From assembly GCA_009667805.1 (NCBI GenBank), contig CM019063.1:356028942-356092941 (forward strand): 64,000 nucleotides of DNA, read 5' to 3'. This DNA is from Leptobrachium leishanense (Eukaryota > Chordata > Amphibia > Anura > Megophryidae). Shown piece by piece: positions 1-11,347 of this stretch; positions within the stretch are counted from its first letter, which is position 1; each line of letters opens with the position of its first letter. The translations under genes and the position numbers were made by a program. The notes under the pieces are model-generated. The model was not told the origin of the DNA and searched no databases. It was given only the letters and a program-made list of their open reading frames with translations.

Positions 1-1190
<1,190 letters not shown>

Positions 1191-1572
1191 ACTATACTTT
1201 GCTGCATTTTTCTTTTTGGGCTGGTGTATTTGGGTTCGGCCAGGTCGTTCAGATTTGCCATCAACACCCGCCTTTAGGAGTTGCTAAAATTATGCGCGCA
1301 AAGGCTATGCGTTAAACCCTGCGCTTAGATTGTAATACCATCCGCATACCAGCGTTCATTCGCGTTTGCGCTCACAATGTTAAGTATAGGATGCGCGCAG
1401 CACAGTACTCTCGCAAAGGGTTCGCGCACGTTCACCCGCGGTAGATGATTACGTGCGTTTGTTGCGCTCACAATGTAATACGACATTCAGCGCAAAGGGT
1501 TTTTCCCCTCGCGTTTTTTTGGGCTAGCGCAAACGTTTGCACGAAGATTGTAATATGGCCCGAGATTTGGAA
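1191..1572 (+). mobile_element. MITE family A, copy 1 (right part)
   Basis: Non-coding repeat rich in GCGC and CGCAAA words, ending with a terminal motif whose reverse complement is ATATTACAATCTTCG. Matching sequence is at 9986-10603 plus 22495-22613 and at 23113-24078. Only the right part is present because the Tc1 element entered it at 1190. The superfamily is unclear; no clean target-site duplication was found. Confidence 0.6.
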
Positions 1573-2508
1573 AATCACAAGTCATTTTTGTTCTATTAGC
1601 GATTTCGGTTCATTTCGGAAAACTTATTTTCATATAGTCGAGTCCATTTGGGATCCGTTGCTGATTTCGTATCGTCACTTTTTTCACTTGTTCCAGTGAA
1701 AAATTCCTGTTTTTATTAAATATATCTTACAGCATTTATTTTTTTCACTTACAATAAAAAGTGTCTGCATTTATTTATTTGTTAGGATTATTTTTGTATT
1801 TTTTGGGAATTTTTGGGTTAATATTTAGGGTTCTTCCTAACTTATTTTAAATGTATAACGAGGTCTGTTTTTTTCTTTGCAGAACACGTACAGCTGGATT
1901 ATCTTCTCACAGTCTGTTTGTATGTGTTCTGTACAGCAATGAATATTGATACAATAAATTTTGTCAGTATTAGTACCATGGATAGTAACAAGCCTGTCGT
2001 TATCCATGGTGCTGATATGAAGAAATAGATCGATAATGTGTTTCTCCATCGGCAACTGTCCATGGTTCTGAATGAAATGGCTCGAGACCAATGGTGCTTT
2101 CCCATTGGCTCAAGCAATTCAATTGCTCTCTCCGAGGCACTGAATAGTGTAGATTCGGGAAGTAGGCGGTGCGTTGCAGACTTCAGTTTGGATCACTTGG
2201 CCAGCTCGAGCTATGCAATTAGCGTAGCGTTCAGCTACGCAAATTGTGTAGGTAGGCTGGCTCAGTGCTGCCACTGCTGTCTGTGTGATGATTCAGACAC
2301 ACAGCAGCCGGCAAACTGAAAGATAAAACAAAACGGAGGACAGAGAAGGACGGCGCGAGGGAGCGTGGAGCAGGCGAGTATGTGAACTTTTTTCAATATA
2401 AAATTTTATATTTTACAGATATTAAATACAAACATAAGCAGCACACTGATTTAATGGAATGGCAGGTGAGGCCCTGCCTCACCTGCCACCCCTGACTGCA
2501 CGTCACTG
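1573..2508. other. No gene; possible hAT end at 2461-2508
   Basis: AT-rich sequence without a convincing reading frame. At 2461-2508 a short palindrome is followed by a terminal motif whose reverse complement begins CAGTGACGTGCAGTCAG. This looks like a hAT terminus abutting the L1 that starts at 2509. I did not find its partner end or a TSD. Confidence 0.35.
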
Positions 2509-2529
2509 CTGTGTCCCTATATTCAATCT

Positions 2530-2765
2530 TATTCAGGACTCTTCCTTTTGAAATATCTATAAGACTCCTCTCGCTTTAACCGGAGCAGCCACATGGAAGT
2601 GGTGGGGATAGTTAGGGAGGTACAGTTCGGGGTGGGAAGAACGTTTAAAATGCGTCTCTTGGAGACATACTGCATCTGGAGAATTATGGCGTAAGCCGCA
2701 TATAATGGTGTTTATAAGGAATGTTTAACCCCTTAACATTTAAGGAAATAATTTTCAAACCTCTA
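2530..2765 (-). pseudogene. L1 ORF2 fragment, APE endonuclease N-terminus
   Basis: On the minus strand I can read SLNVKGLN, then in a shifted frame a QETHF-like segment and a following ARGVLIDISKG stretch. These are the first conserved blocks of the apurinic-endonuclease-like domain of L1 ORF2, which nicks target DNA for reverse transcription. At least one frameshift separates the blocks, and the frame ends at the 2508 junction. The rest of ORF2 is missing from this copy within the window. It belongs to the old L1 spanning 2509-8228. Confidence 0.65.
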
Positions 2766-3160
2766 CCCATAGCAAAGTGCAGGCAAATCATGAAAGGATG
2801 GATACATGAATAGCAAAGTTATTAAAGCAATATCATTATACGAGAGTAATATGAATGACTCAAAACATCATACCAGGATGGCGCAGGGGGAGCGAACAAA
2901 ACACAAAAATAAAGTGGGAAGATGGAAAAAGACAAGAAAAGAAAAATACAACAACAGAGAAAAAGGAAAAAATGTGGAGCCGGTGCAACAAGCAACCGCT
3001 CCATGTACAAAAATCACTCCACGGCCACAAACAGAAATCCGGCCTTCCCCATGTCGTGGAAATTTTATTATGTGGACATTATATTCTAGGATGTGTGTGT
3101 TTTATAAGTTGTCATCTGTCTCCCTGTGTTGGATTTGAATGTGGTTTTAAATCCAAACCA

Positions 3161-3775
3161 GCGGCAAAACCGTCAGTATGAAAACCTTCTTTTGGGTTTA
3201 GAGACATACCTGCTTTTAAGACATTTAAGCCTTGTCTCAACAATGGTACCATGTTGAGATAATAACTGTATTTGTCCCCGCAGATATGTCAATAACCCGT
3301 AGGAACAAGTAGATTGAGCAGTATCTGAATGGGGTCCATATTGACGAGTGACGGGGGATGGGGACAAACATGGCTGACAGGGATCATGGAGATGGCTCAG
3401 GGATGAGTCATCTCCAGGAGGCCGGTCAGTCATTCTGGTCTACGCCCCTGTCCTTTTGATATGTAAATGTAATTACTGGGCAACCTGGCTTTCTGTTGTA
3501 CAGCCAGGGGGCTACTGGGCGTGTGCGATTGTCTAATAAAGTAAACAATCCAGGAGCCACAACTCCCTTGGCCACAGGATTTTCCAGCTTGAAGCAGCGT
3601 GTTCTGTCTGATTCCTCCTGGGATAGAGAAGTACTTCGTGTCTTATACAGAAAGAGCTAGATATAGCGTGTATTTTTATAGTGACAGATTTGTTTGTACT
3701 GGGCGCACTTTAATACTGAAGTGTACCTTTTTAGTGCACCAGGACTTTATGCGCAAACACCAAACTTTCCATAAC
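3161..3775 (+). repeat. 615-bp LTR-like dispersed repeat, copy 1
   Basis: Nearly the same 615 bases recur at 61216-61832 with roughly 3 percent difference, and nothing outside the shared block matches. An AATAAA polyadenylation signal lies near 3534, and the block sits between ORF1 and ORF2 of the old L1. The flanks AACCA and ACCCA are close to a 5-bp duplication. A solo LTR is plausible, but I see no clear TG...CA ends. Confidence 0.5.
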
Positions 3776-4138
3776 ACCCACAAAGCATGGGGGGAGTTGA
3801 GGAGGAGCACCGGCAAAAACGGTGGAATTTGGCAACCCATCCAACCGGCAAACCGGCAGACCAAGTCCAGAAAAGGCGAAAAGAAAGATAATAGGGCATG
3901 TCCCAGTCTCTCTAGGTCTAAAAAATGACCTGGAAAAGGTGAAGGAGGACTCTGAAAGAAAATGAAATAACCAGACATCACTTCCCTGTGGTCACTCGGT
4001 GATATTCAGGTGAGACTTTAGATGGCGACAAAGGAGGTGCCCGATGAGGAGGGGTCGTCTCACCCTTCAGGTCACACACCTGGAGAGCAGAAATACCTTC
4101 TTGGAGAGTGTTGAACATGGATAAAGTTCCACGATATG

Positions 4139-5215
4139 CAGGGCCGGCCCGTCCATGGAGCAGGGTGGAGCAGCAGCTGCAGGCGGCCTTTTTTCAGGAG
4201 CGGCAAAATCGCCCTGTCAAGGGCCGCGGCAAGGAGCACCCATCCTGGACAAGGCACGGCTCTGCATCCCACAAAGTCAGGCTGGCACCCGCCGCTCTAG
4301 GCAGGCCGGCACCCGCCGCTCTCGGCGAGCCGGCACCTGCCCTCCTCACACAAGAGGAGCAGCACCCGCCCCTTCACACGTGCGCACTTCCCTGAAGCGA
4401 GGCGGAGCCCGCCACTTTCAGTGGGCCAGGTACTTTTGACCTTCAGCAGCAGTCTGAAGCCAGGCCAGGAGCCAGCCCCATGGTCAGGCCAGTAGCCAGC
4501 TCCAATGCCAGGCCAGGGGCCAGGCCTGGAGCAATGCCTCGGCATGGCCCAGAGCCAGTGCCAGGCCCAGATGCAACCCCTAGCCTCGGCTAGGCCCAGC
4601 GCCAGCCCCAGTGCTAGACCTTGGCCAGGCCAGCCCAGAGTCCAGACCCGATGCCAGGCCCAGAGACAGCCCCAGTGCTAGGCATCAGTGAGAGACAGCC
4701 CTTTGCCCAGACCCAGCGCTGATGCCGGGCCCAGAGCCAACCGCAGAGCAAGGCCTCAGCCAGGCAATTAGCCAGCCATAGTACCAGGCCGCCACCAGAC
4801 CCTCAAGTGTGCTGCAGCAGAGCTCGACCAGGCCTGATGGCATCCAAACAAGCCCTACACTGTGTGTGTAAGTTTAGGTGTGTGTGACTGTATGTAGGGG
4901 TGTGTGGATGTGTGTGACTGTAGGTGTGTGTGGATGGGTGTGACTGTATGTGGGTGGGTGTGACAGTGAGCTGGGATTTGTGGCCCTCTGATACTAATAC
5001 ACATGGCATGTTACTGTGAGTTTTATTGCTGTGGATTCTGTGATACAGTAATGGGCGGTGTGTAGGAGCGTGAGTTTTCTTGCTATAGTGCTCTGGGATA
5101 CACACCGCGCATTACTGTGGAGCTCTAATACGCTCATACATGTCACATGTTTATTTTTTGGGGGGCAGCATTTCATTTTTCCCTCCAGGCAGCACAGTGG
5201 CTTGGGCTGGCCCTG
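4139..5215. mobile_element. Non-autonomous hAT element, TSD ACGATATG
   Basis: The ends are CAGGGCCGGCCCG and, in reverse complement, CAGGGCCAGCCCAA. The 8-bp target sequence ACGATATG is present on both sides (4131-4138 and 5216-5223), which is the hAT hallmark. The inside has no transposase but has GCCAG-rich tandem sequence (about 4440-4800) and a TGTG-rich stretch (4860-4965). It interrupts the ORF1 C-terminus of the old L1. Confidence 0.9.
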
Positions 5216-5496
5216 ACGATATGTAACCAGTAACTTCAAAGGAAAACCCCATCTATACGGGATATGATGATTCCGATTCCGAAGCACTTTGGTAACCGGC
5301 AAAAATTCTCTTCTCCGCTGCATCGTAGCTGCTGAAAGATCCGGGAAAAAGGAAATACCAATGTACATCTCAGGAAGATCAGGAACTTTTCGCATTGCCG
5401 CCACCAGAGAGTCCTTAATGTGATAAAAATTAACACGTGTCAAGACATCCCTGGGGATCGTTGCATCCAAGTGACATGGCTTTGGTACACGGTGTG

Positions 5497-6671
5497 CAGG
5501 GCCGGATTAACATAGGGGAGGATGGAGCGGTCGCTCCAGGCCCCTTTCTAAAAATAGGCCCACAGCAGCCAAGACGAGTAGCTGGCCGGCCGGCTGATAG
5601 TGAGTTCCGAGGGCACCCAGCCCAGGCCTTTGATCAGCCCTGCAGCAGAACCGGTGCTTAGATAATAGAAAAGCATCCTCCTTTCCTTTGGCCAGGGGCT
5701 GAGAGACGGAGCTGTTCTTTGAAGCCACGTGCTGCCCCTTTCACAGCGTGAAGGTGACGCGCTGCCCCTTTCACAGCGTGAAACTAACTCCATCACTAAC
5801 TCCATGATGACATGGGATGGGGGGGGAGACCCTACCTAACAGGCACCCAGGCTGCTTAAAGATTAGCAGCTACAACTTAAGCTGCAAAGCAGCCTGCTTT
5901 ATTTGAATTTTACCACTTCTCCTGCTGCTCTGACTCATATAGTAATAATTTTCTGTGTGTGTGGTGTGTATACATGTGTCACTCTGGTGTATATATGTGT
6001 GTGGTGTGTGTCTGGGTGGTGCGCTATGTATGTGTAAAGTTTGCAAGTGTGTGTGTTCTGTATATAGCTGTGTGTTCTGTATATAGCAGTGTGTGTGTAT
6101 ATAGCTGAATGTGTGTGTGTGTATGTGTGCTCTGTATATAGCGGAGTGTATGTGTGCTCTGTATATAGTGGACTGCGTGTGTATGTGTGCTCTGTATATA
6201 ATGGAGTGTGTGTGTGTGTGTATAGCATGTGTGTGTATGTGTGCCCTGTATATAGCAGAGTGTATGTGTGCTCTGTATATAGCAGAGTGTATGTGTGCTC
6301 TGTATATACAGTAGCGGAGGGTGTGTGTATGTGTGCTCTGTATATAGCGGAGTGTATGTGTGCTCTGTATATAGTGGACTGCGTGTGTATGTGTGCTCTG
6401 TATATAATGGAGTGTGTGTGTGTGTGTATAGCATGTGTGTGTATGTGTGCCCTGTATATAGCAGAGTGTATGTGTGCTCTGTATATAGCAGAGTGTATGT
6501 GTGCTCTGTATATACAGTAGCGGAGGGTGTGTGTATGTGTGCTCTGTATATAGCGGAGGGTGTGTGTATGTGTGCTCTGTATATAGCGGAGTGTGTGCGT
6601 GCCTCAGTATTTATAAAAAGGCCCACCAAAATCCTCAGCACCAGGCCCATGATGCTCTTAATCCGGCCTTG
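5497..6671. mobile_element. Non-autonomous hAT element, TSD ACGGTGTG
   Basis: The ends are CAGGGCCGGATTAA and, in reverse complement, CAAGGCCGGATTAA. A perfect 8-bp duplication ACGGTGTG flanks it (5489-5496 and 6672-6679). No transposase is seen; about half of it is TG-rich minisatellite. Its ends resemble those of the hAT at 4139-5215 in the first nine bases, so the two are probably related subfamilies. Confidence 0.9.
5955..6600 (+). repeat. TG-rich minisatellite with a 206-bp higher-order repeat
   Basis: Units of roughly 24-28 bp centred on TGTGCTCTGTATATAG recur throughout. A composite block is duplicated with a spacing of 206 bases: the rare variant CAGTAGCGGAGGG occurs at 6309 and 6515. 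Long open frames here on both strands are a by-product of the repeat, not genes. Confidence 0.85.
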
Positions 6672-6838
6672 ACGGTGTGTTCTGTCCAGTAACAGGGCCG
6701 CAGTATCTGCCTCAGGTAGCAAGAGGCGAAACAGATCAAGCAAGTATTGAGAGAGGCCTTCCGCTTTAACGGATTCGGGAACGCCACGAACACGAATATT
6801 ATTCCTGCGGGAGCGATCTTCCAAATCTGTAACCTTTA

Positions 6839-7696
6839 GGCTAGGGTCAAATGAACGCATTATTCGCAGCGACCGTCAAAAAAGTGCGTCTGAACGCATT
6901 GACGTATTTTTTCACGGAATGTGCAAAAACGGTCAGACAACGCGCATTTTCGTGTGTGATTTTTTTACGGATCGTCAATAAAACACTTTTTGCATCTGGA
7001 CGATATGTAGGCTGGACATTAGCAGAGTCTGACATCTCCTAATCACGCAAACATGCCGCTATGCCACAGCAGCACACTCTGTACGTCCGTACTAGCGGTT
7101 CTGCATTCTCGAAAAAATGAGTTCATTTTCGACTTGCGTTGCGCGGCTGGACTTTTGTGCGGCCATACTTCGTATATTGGCTGTCATTGCGCGTCATTTA
7201 CTGCTACTGCGGCCGTGATTAAGGCTAGGGTCAGACTAACGCATTTTTCGCGTTGTCTGTGAAAAAGTGCGTTCGAACAAATGGACGCATTTTTTCACGG
7301 AATACGCGATAGCGGTCATACGATGCGCCTTTTCGTCCGTGATTTTGTACGGATCATCAATAAACCACTTTTTGTGTCTGGACGTTATGTTGGCCGGACA
7401 TTAGCAGCGTCTGACATCTCCCAATCACGCACACACGCCTCTAGCGGACGCAGCGCACTCTGTACGTCCGTACTAGAGGTTTGACGTTTTAGAAAAAATG
7501 CGTTCGTTTGCCACTTGCGTTGCGCGGACGAACTTTCGTGCGGCCGTACTTCGTGTGTTCCCCGGCATTGGACGTCATTTGCTGCTAGCACGGCCGTGAT
7601 TTCGTGCATCTAAACGCACGTTAAAACTGCTTTCGTCTGACCCTAGCCTTAGTGCGCCTAAACGCAAATTAAAAATGCGCTAGTCTGACCCCAGCC
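6839..7696. mobile_element. PIF/Harbinger-type MITE with a nested copy
   Basis: The element begins GGCTAGGGTC and ends with GACCCCAGCC, with TTA on both sides (6836-6838 and 7697-7699). A 3-bp TWA duplication is typical of PIF/Harbinger elements. The same family recurs as a single 427-bp copy at 54065-54491, and subtracting the nested copy here leaves about the same length. It interrupts L1 ORF1. Confidence 0.8.
7223..7648. mobile_element. PIF-type MITE nested inside its own family
   Basis: A complete second copy with ends GGCTAGGGTCAGA and its inverse lies inside the MITE 6839-7696. The uninterrupted copy at 54065-54491 shows the host sequence continuous across the insertion point, near GATTAAGTGCGCC. 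The flanking TTA/TAA fits the 3-bp duplication. Confidence 0.8.
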
Positions 7697-8228
7697 TTAG
7701 CAGGAGAGCATCGTGAGAGGTTTTCAAATCTTTATACGCATCCGCCAACTCGTTATGCGCCAAACACAGGGTATCAGATTTATGCTCCAAAAGATCAGTG
7801 CGTTCACTCACATCTCAAATTTCTTGGGGTAGGGACGCTGTAATCGTGCAGAAATCATCCTGTATGGTGGAGCGCAAATCATGTAACATCGCTTGAATTT
7901 GGTGGCTGGTCGCAGGGGCCGAGGTGGAAGGCTGAGAGTGTCTGGAATCAGGAGCCTCCACCCCCGCAGGCTGTGTAGGAGAGCTTGGGGATCGAGGGCC
8001 CAGGGCGCCGCCATCTTGCGGCCTATCCCGCAGCTTACCCGATTTGAGTGGGTCTGCCGGTTTTCGGCGTTTTCGTGGGTGCCATCGGGAGCCTGGAGTT
8101 CTTCTGGGTCTGGAGTAGGTGCCCTTCAAATTTGCCGTCGTTGTGAGCCGCTAAGGTCCGTTTTGGCGCCAGTAAGCGGGAGCCCCTGTTAAACGCGGCT
8201 ATCCACCGGACACGCCCCCCCCCCCAGT

Positions 8229-9985
8229 TTCATATTTGACCGCATCAAGACCCTGATTTTTTTATTGTTTGGCATTTTTCTTTTGAGATTCTCTTAAGGC
8301 AGGTGCTGAATTGACATATATACACTATATAAGATAATTTATACATTAAAAGCTGTTAGATTTGTTCAAACCTGTCAAATTTAAACATTTTGCCTCAATT
8401 TCGGTGCAATTCGGCAGTCTGTACATAGAGGAATCAATCAATAGTTCTCTATGGGACAGACAATTTTGGTGCTGCCACATTGCACTGAATTGTGACGAAA
8501 TGCACCATATCTCACTTTGGTGCTGAATAGATTTGAAGAGTTATGAAATGAAATTTCTGACAAACCGAAATCAATATGCAAAAAAATTTCAGCTTGGATG
8601 AATATTGTTTCACCCGAACCGAATTTCCCAGCCTGCGCATGTCTAGTATATTCATTCATTTAGTATGTGCATCTAGTCAAAGCAGCTATGATTGCATAGG
8701 GATCTTAAATTCTTTGTTCTGGAGAATAACTTAGACGCTGATACATTTGGTACAGGTCATAACATGGATTCAATAATTATGTACACTTCGTGAAAGAACT
8801 ATTTTATTAGCAAACACGATTCAGCCAACGTGCGTTATGCCATCTTTAATTATGAGCGATGTTCTCTAAGTCTATGTTGGCCACAAATACCTCTAGTGAA
8901 CACAATTGGCATATCACAAGGGCTCAGTGTGTGCAACTTACACAATTTCAACACCACGTAAAAATAAATGTTTAAAATACAGCAGTCCCTAATCAGTGCA
9001 CATGAAGGATGACAACAGTATTTATCTGAGCATTTTCAATACTATTCTAATTTAATACAAATTTTTTGGACCGCCAGCTAGTCTTATGATATGTAAGGAT
9101 AACAGAAAATTGGAAACCTTACATAAAATGTCATGCCTGCCTGAATACAGTCTTTACGCAATAAGCACATTCTTTGAGAAAAGGGACATTTACATGCTAT
9201 GTAAGCAATGGAATCCATGAGTTAAAGGTTTTCTAAAACTCAATTTGAATGTTATAGTTTAGTGCCAGTAAATGGCAAATGAAAACATTTGCAGAAAATC
9301 TCGCTGCAGCAAACGTTCATAGTAAGGTTTCATCACTTAAAATTACAAATCAATATGTAGGTTGCTGGAGATGAGACACATTAGCACAGATCACAGTTAA
9401 TTCAGGCTTATCCAGTGCCAACCCTTTGCATCCCTTTCCCCAAGCCAAATACACCCCAGTTCTATGTTGCAAATTGCTCTGCCCTTCCTCTAATGTATTC
9501 GCAGGAACACAGCTCTGTCATGTTTATATGCTGCCATTTAACACTCTTGGCTATCTTAGCACTGAAACATGCAAACAGAAGTGCTTTCAGTGGAAAAACT
9601 CACTGTAATGACTTCTTCTGTTTTCCGCTCATCTGTCTCCTTATAATCCTGGTCAGACTCCTTATTTTTTGATATCCTTGTGTTCCCAATCCTCTGTGTC
9701 CGTCTGTTCAGTGTCTCAGTCACACTGTTCTATTCCCTTCCTGCTCACACACAACGTTTAGCTGCAGCAGTCACACAGACTCAATGTTCAGCCCTCCCTC
9801 TCTTCATTCTTGCTCGTCTGCCCCCTCTGTTCTGGTCATGCTCGCTTGCAGATTTTCTCCCACTCTTCAATTTTGAAACTATACCTCACCTTCATTGCTA
9901 GTTTCTAAAACATTGCCCAGGTCTTCAGATTTCCAGTTCTTTTGTCACTCACATACGTCCCAATGAACCCTGTGAATAATTTGGG
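8229..9985. other. No gene recognised
   Basis: AT-rich unique-looking sequence. Around 8390-8645 there are TTCGGT-rich words reminiscent of a very old hAT end, but no TSD or transposase. Short open frames have no recognisable motif. Confidence 0.4.
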
Positions 9986-11347
9986 CTATATTACAATCTT
10001 CGCGCAAAAACCCTCGCGCAAAGCGTGAATTTTTGTGCCAAGCGTTAAATTTTGCGCGCACAAATCACAGCTGAAATTACATTCCTCGCACGTCTTTTCA
10101 TCCGGCGATCAATAACGCGCGCAAACAGGAAGCACCCAAATGCTCGCGCAGTACCTTCGCACGCAAAAATCAGTGTGCGCACTGTTTTTTTTCTCGCGAT
10201 TCAGCCAATCAGAATTAAGAACCACAATTACCTCACGTTAAGAGATTGCATCTGCCACAGTCAATCTGAGCACATATGCAGCAGCAATAATACATGCACA
10301 CACAACTTCTCCATTTTATTGGTTTGGTATGAGTTGAATGGGCAACTATACTTTGCTGCCTTTTTTTTTATGGGCTGGTGTATTTGGGTTCGGCCAGGTT
10401 GTTCAGATTTGCCATTAACACCCGCCTTTAGGAGTTGCTAAAATTATGCGCACAAAGGCTATGCGTTAGATCCTGCGCATAGATTGTAATACCATCCGCG
10501 TGCCAGCATTCATTCGTGTTTGCGCTCACAATGTTAAGTATAGGACGCGCGCAGTACAGTATGCACGTAAAGGGTTTGCGCAGGTTCACGTAGACGATTA
10601 CGCTAGAGATGTGCACAGATTTTTTTTCGGTTAGTTTTGGTTCGTTCGGATTTTGTAATTTTTTGTTTAGAATCGTTTGACGATTTTCTTTTCGGCTCGT
10701 TTTTCATATCGACTTTTTTTCGTGATATCGGAAATTTCGTGTTTTTCGGAACGTCTTCTCCTCGTTTCAAAGGGTCTATTCCTTTTGACTTAAACGAATG
10801 GTTTTTCGGATCTGATATTTCTGTCGATACAGTAAATCTGTCGATACGAGAATTCTGCTGATTCTATCGTTTTTTTTATTAAATAAAGATCCTTTTTTTC
10901 TTATGAATATGCATTGCACAACTTTATTTAACCATATTAAAAATGAAACGAACAAAAATGAACAAAACGATTTAAAAAAAACAAAACTGACCCAAATGGT
11001 CTGATTTTAAAAATAAAAACCAGAATAAAAGGTTTTTTTTTTTTTTATAATTCTTTATTTTCCATTTTTCAAATACAAAAAAGGGCATCTTATCACAAAA
11101 CCACAATGTTAGAGATTGCTACTGGTTAGCCCTGAGGAGCCCCTGCCAAAGGACCGCAGGGGGTAGACCCCGAGGAGGGGGTAAAAGAAGAAATTAGAAA
11201 AAGATCAAAGAAACACAAACATGGAGGAAAAAGAGAGAGGAAGAGACCTCATAGGGAGGGGAGGAGGGGGAAGGGAATAGGGTGCCGCCCCAAAGGAGTA
11301 CATAACCCAGGTATCATAATCCGCCAGAAAAACAAGCAGTCCAGCTC

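Larger units (their letters stand above)
3976..8129 (-). pseudogene. L1 ORF1 (nucleic-acid chaperone), interrupted three times
   Basis: ORF1 protein binds L1 RNA and acts as a chaperone in the ribonucleoprotein. The N-terminus runs from a Met at 8129 and is basic and proline-rich to a stop near 7815. The diagnostic RRM start SRRNNIRVRGVPES lies at about 6820-6780, and the C-terminal domain with MQRRREFLPVTK and RWGFPLKLL at about 5320-5225. A short tail resumes at 4138 and ends near 3976. A PIF MITE (6839-7696) and two hATs (5497-6671, 4139-5215) split the frame. The duplicated target bases at each junction show that these are later insertions. The gene is dead. Confidence 0.75.
2509..8228 (-). 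mobile_element. Old L1/Tx1-type LINE broken by nested insertions
   Basis: Pieces of one L1 on the minus strand lie in order: ORF1 N-terminus (8129-7815), ORF1 middle (to 7700 and 6838-6672), ORF1 C-terminus (5496-5216 and 4138-3976), an ORF1-ORF2 spacer that is purine-rich on the plus strand (about 2800-3160), and the start of the ORF2 endonuclease (about 2765-2530). The gaps are filled by hATs at 4139-5215 and 5497-6671, a PIF-type MITE at 6839-7696 and an LTR-like repeat at 3161-3775. The L1 stops at 2508 against a possible hAT end. The younger L1 at 11035-16766 has the same order and spacer type. Confidence 0.8.

Noticed and set aside
6024..6860. 278-residue His/Thr/Tyr-rich frame
   Set aside because: It joins a TG-rich minisatellite inside a hAT to L1 ORF1 coding sequence across an insertion boundary.
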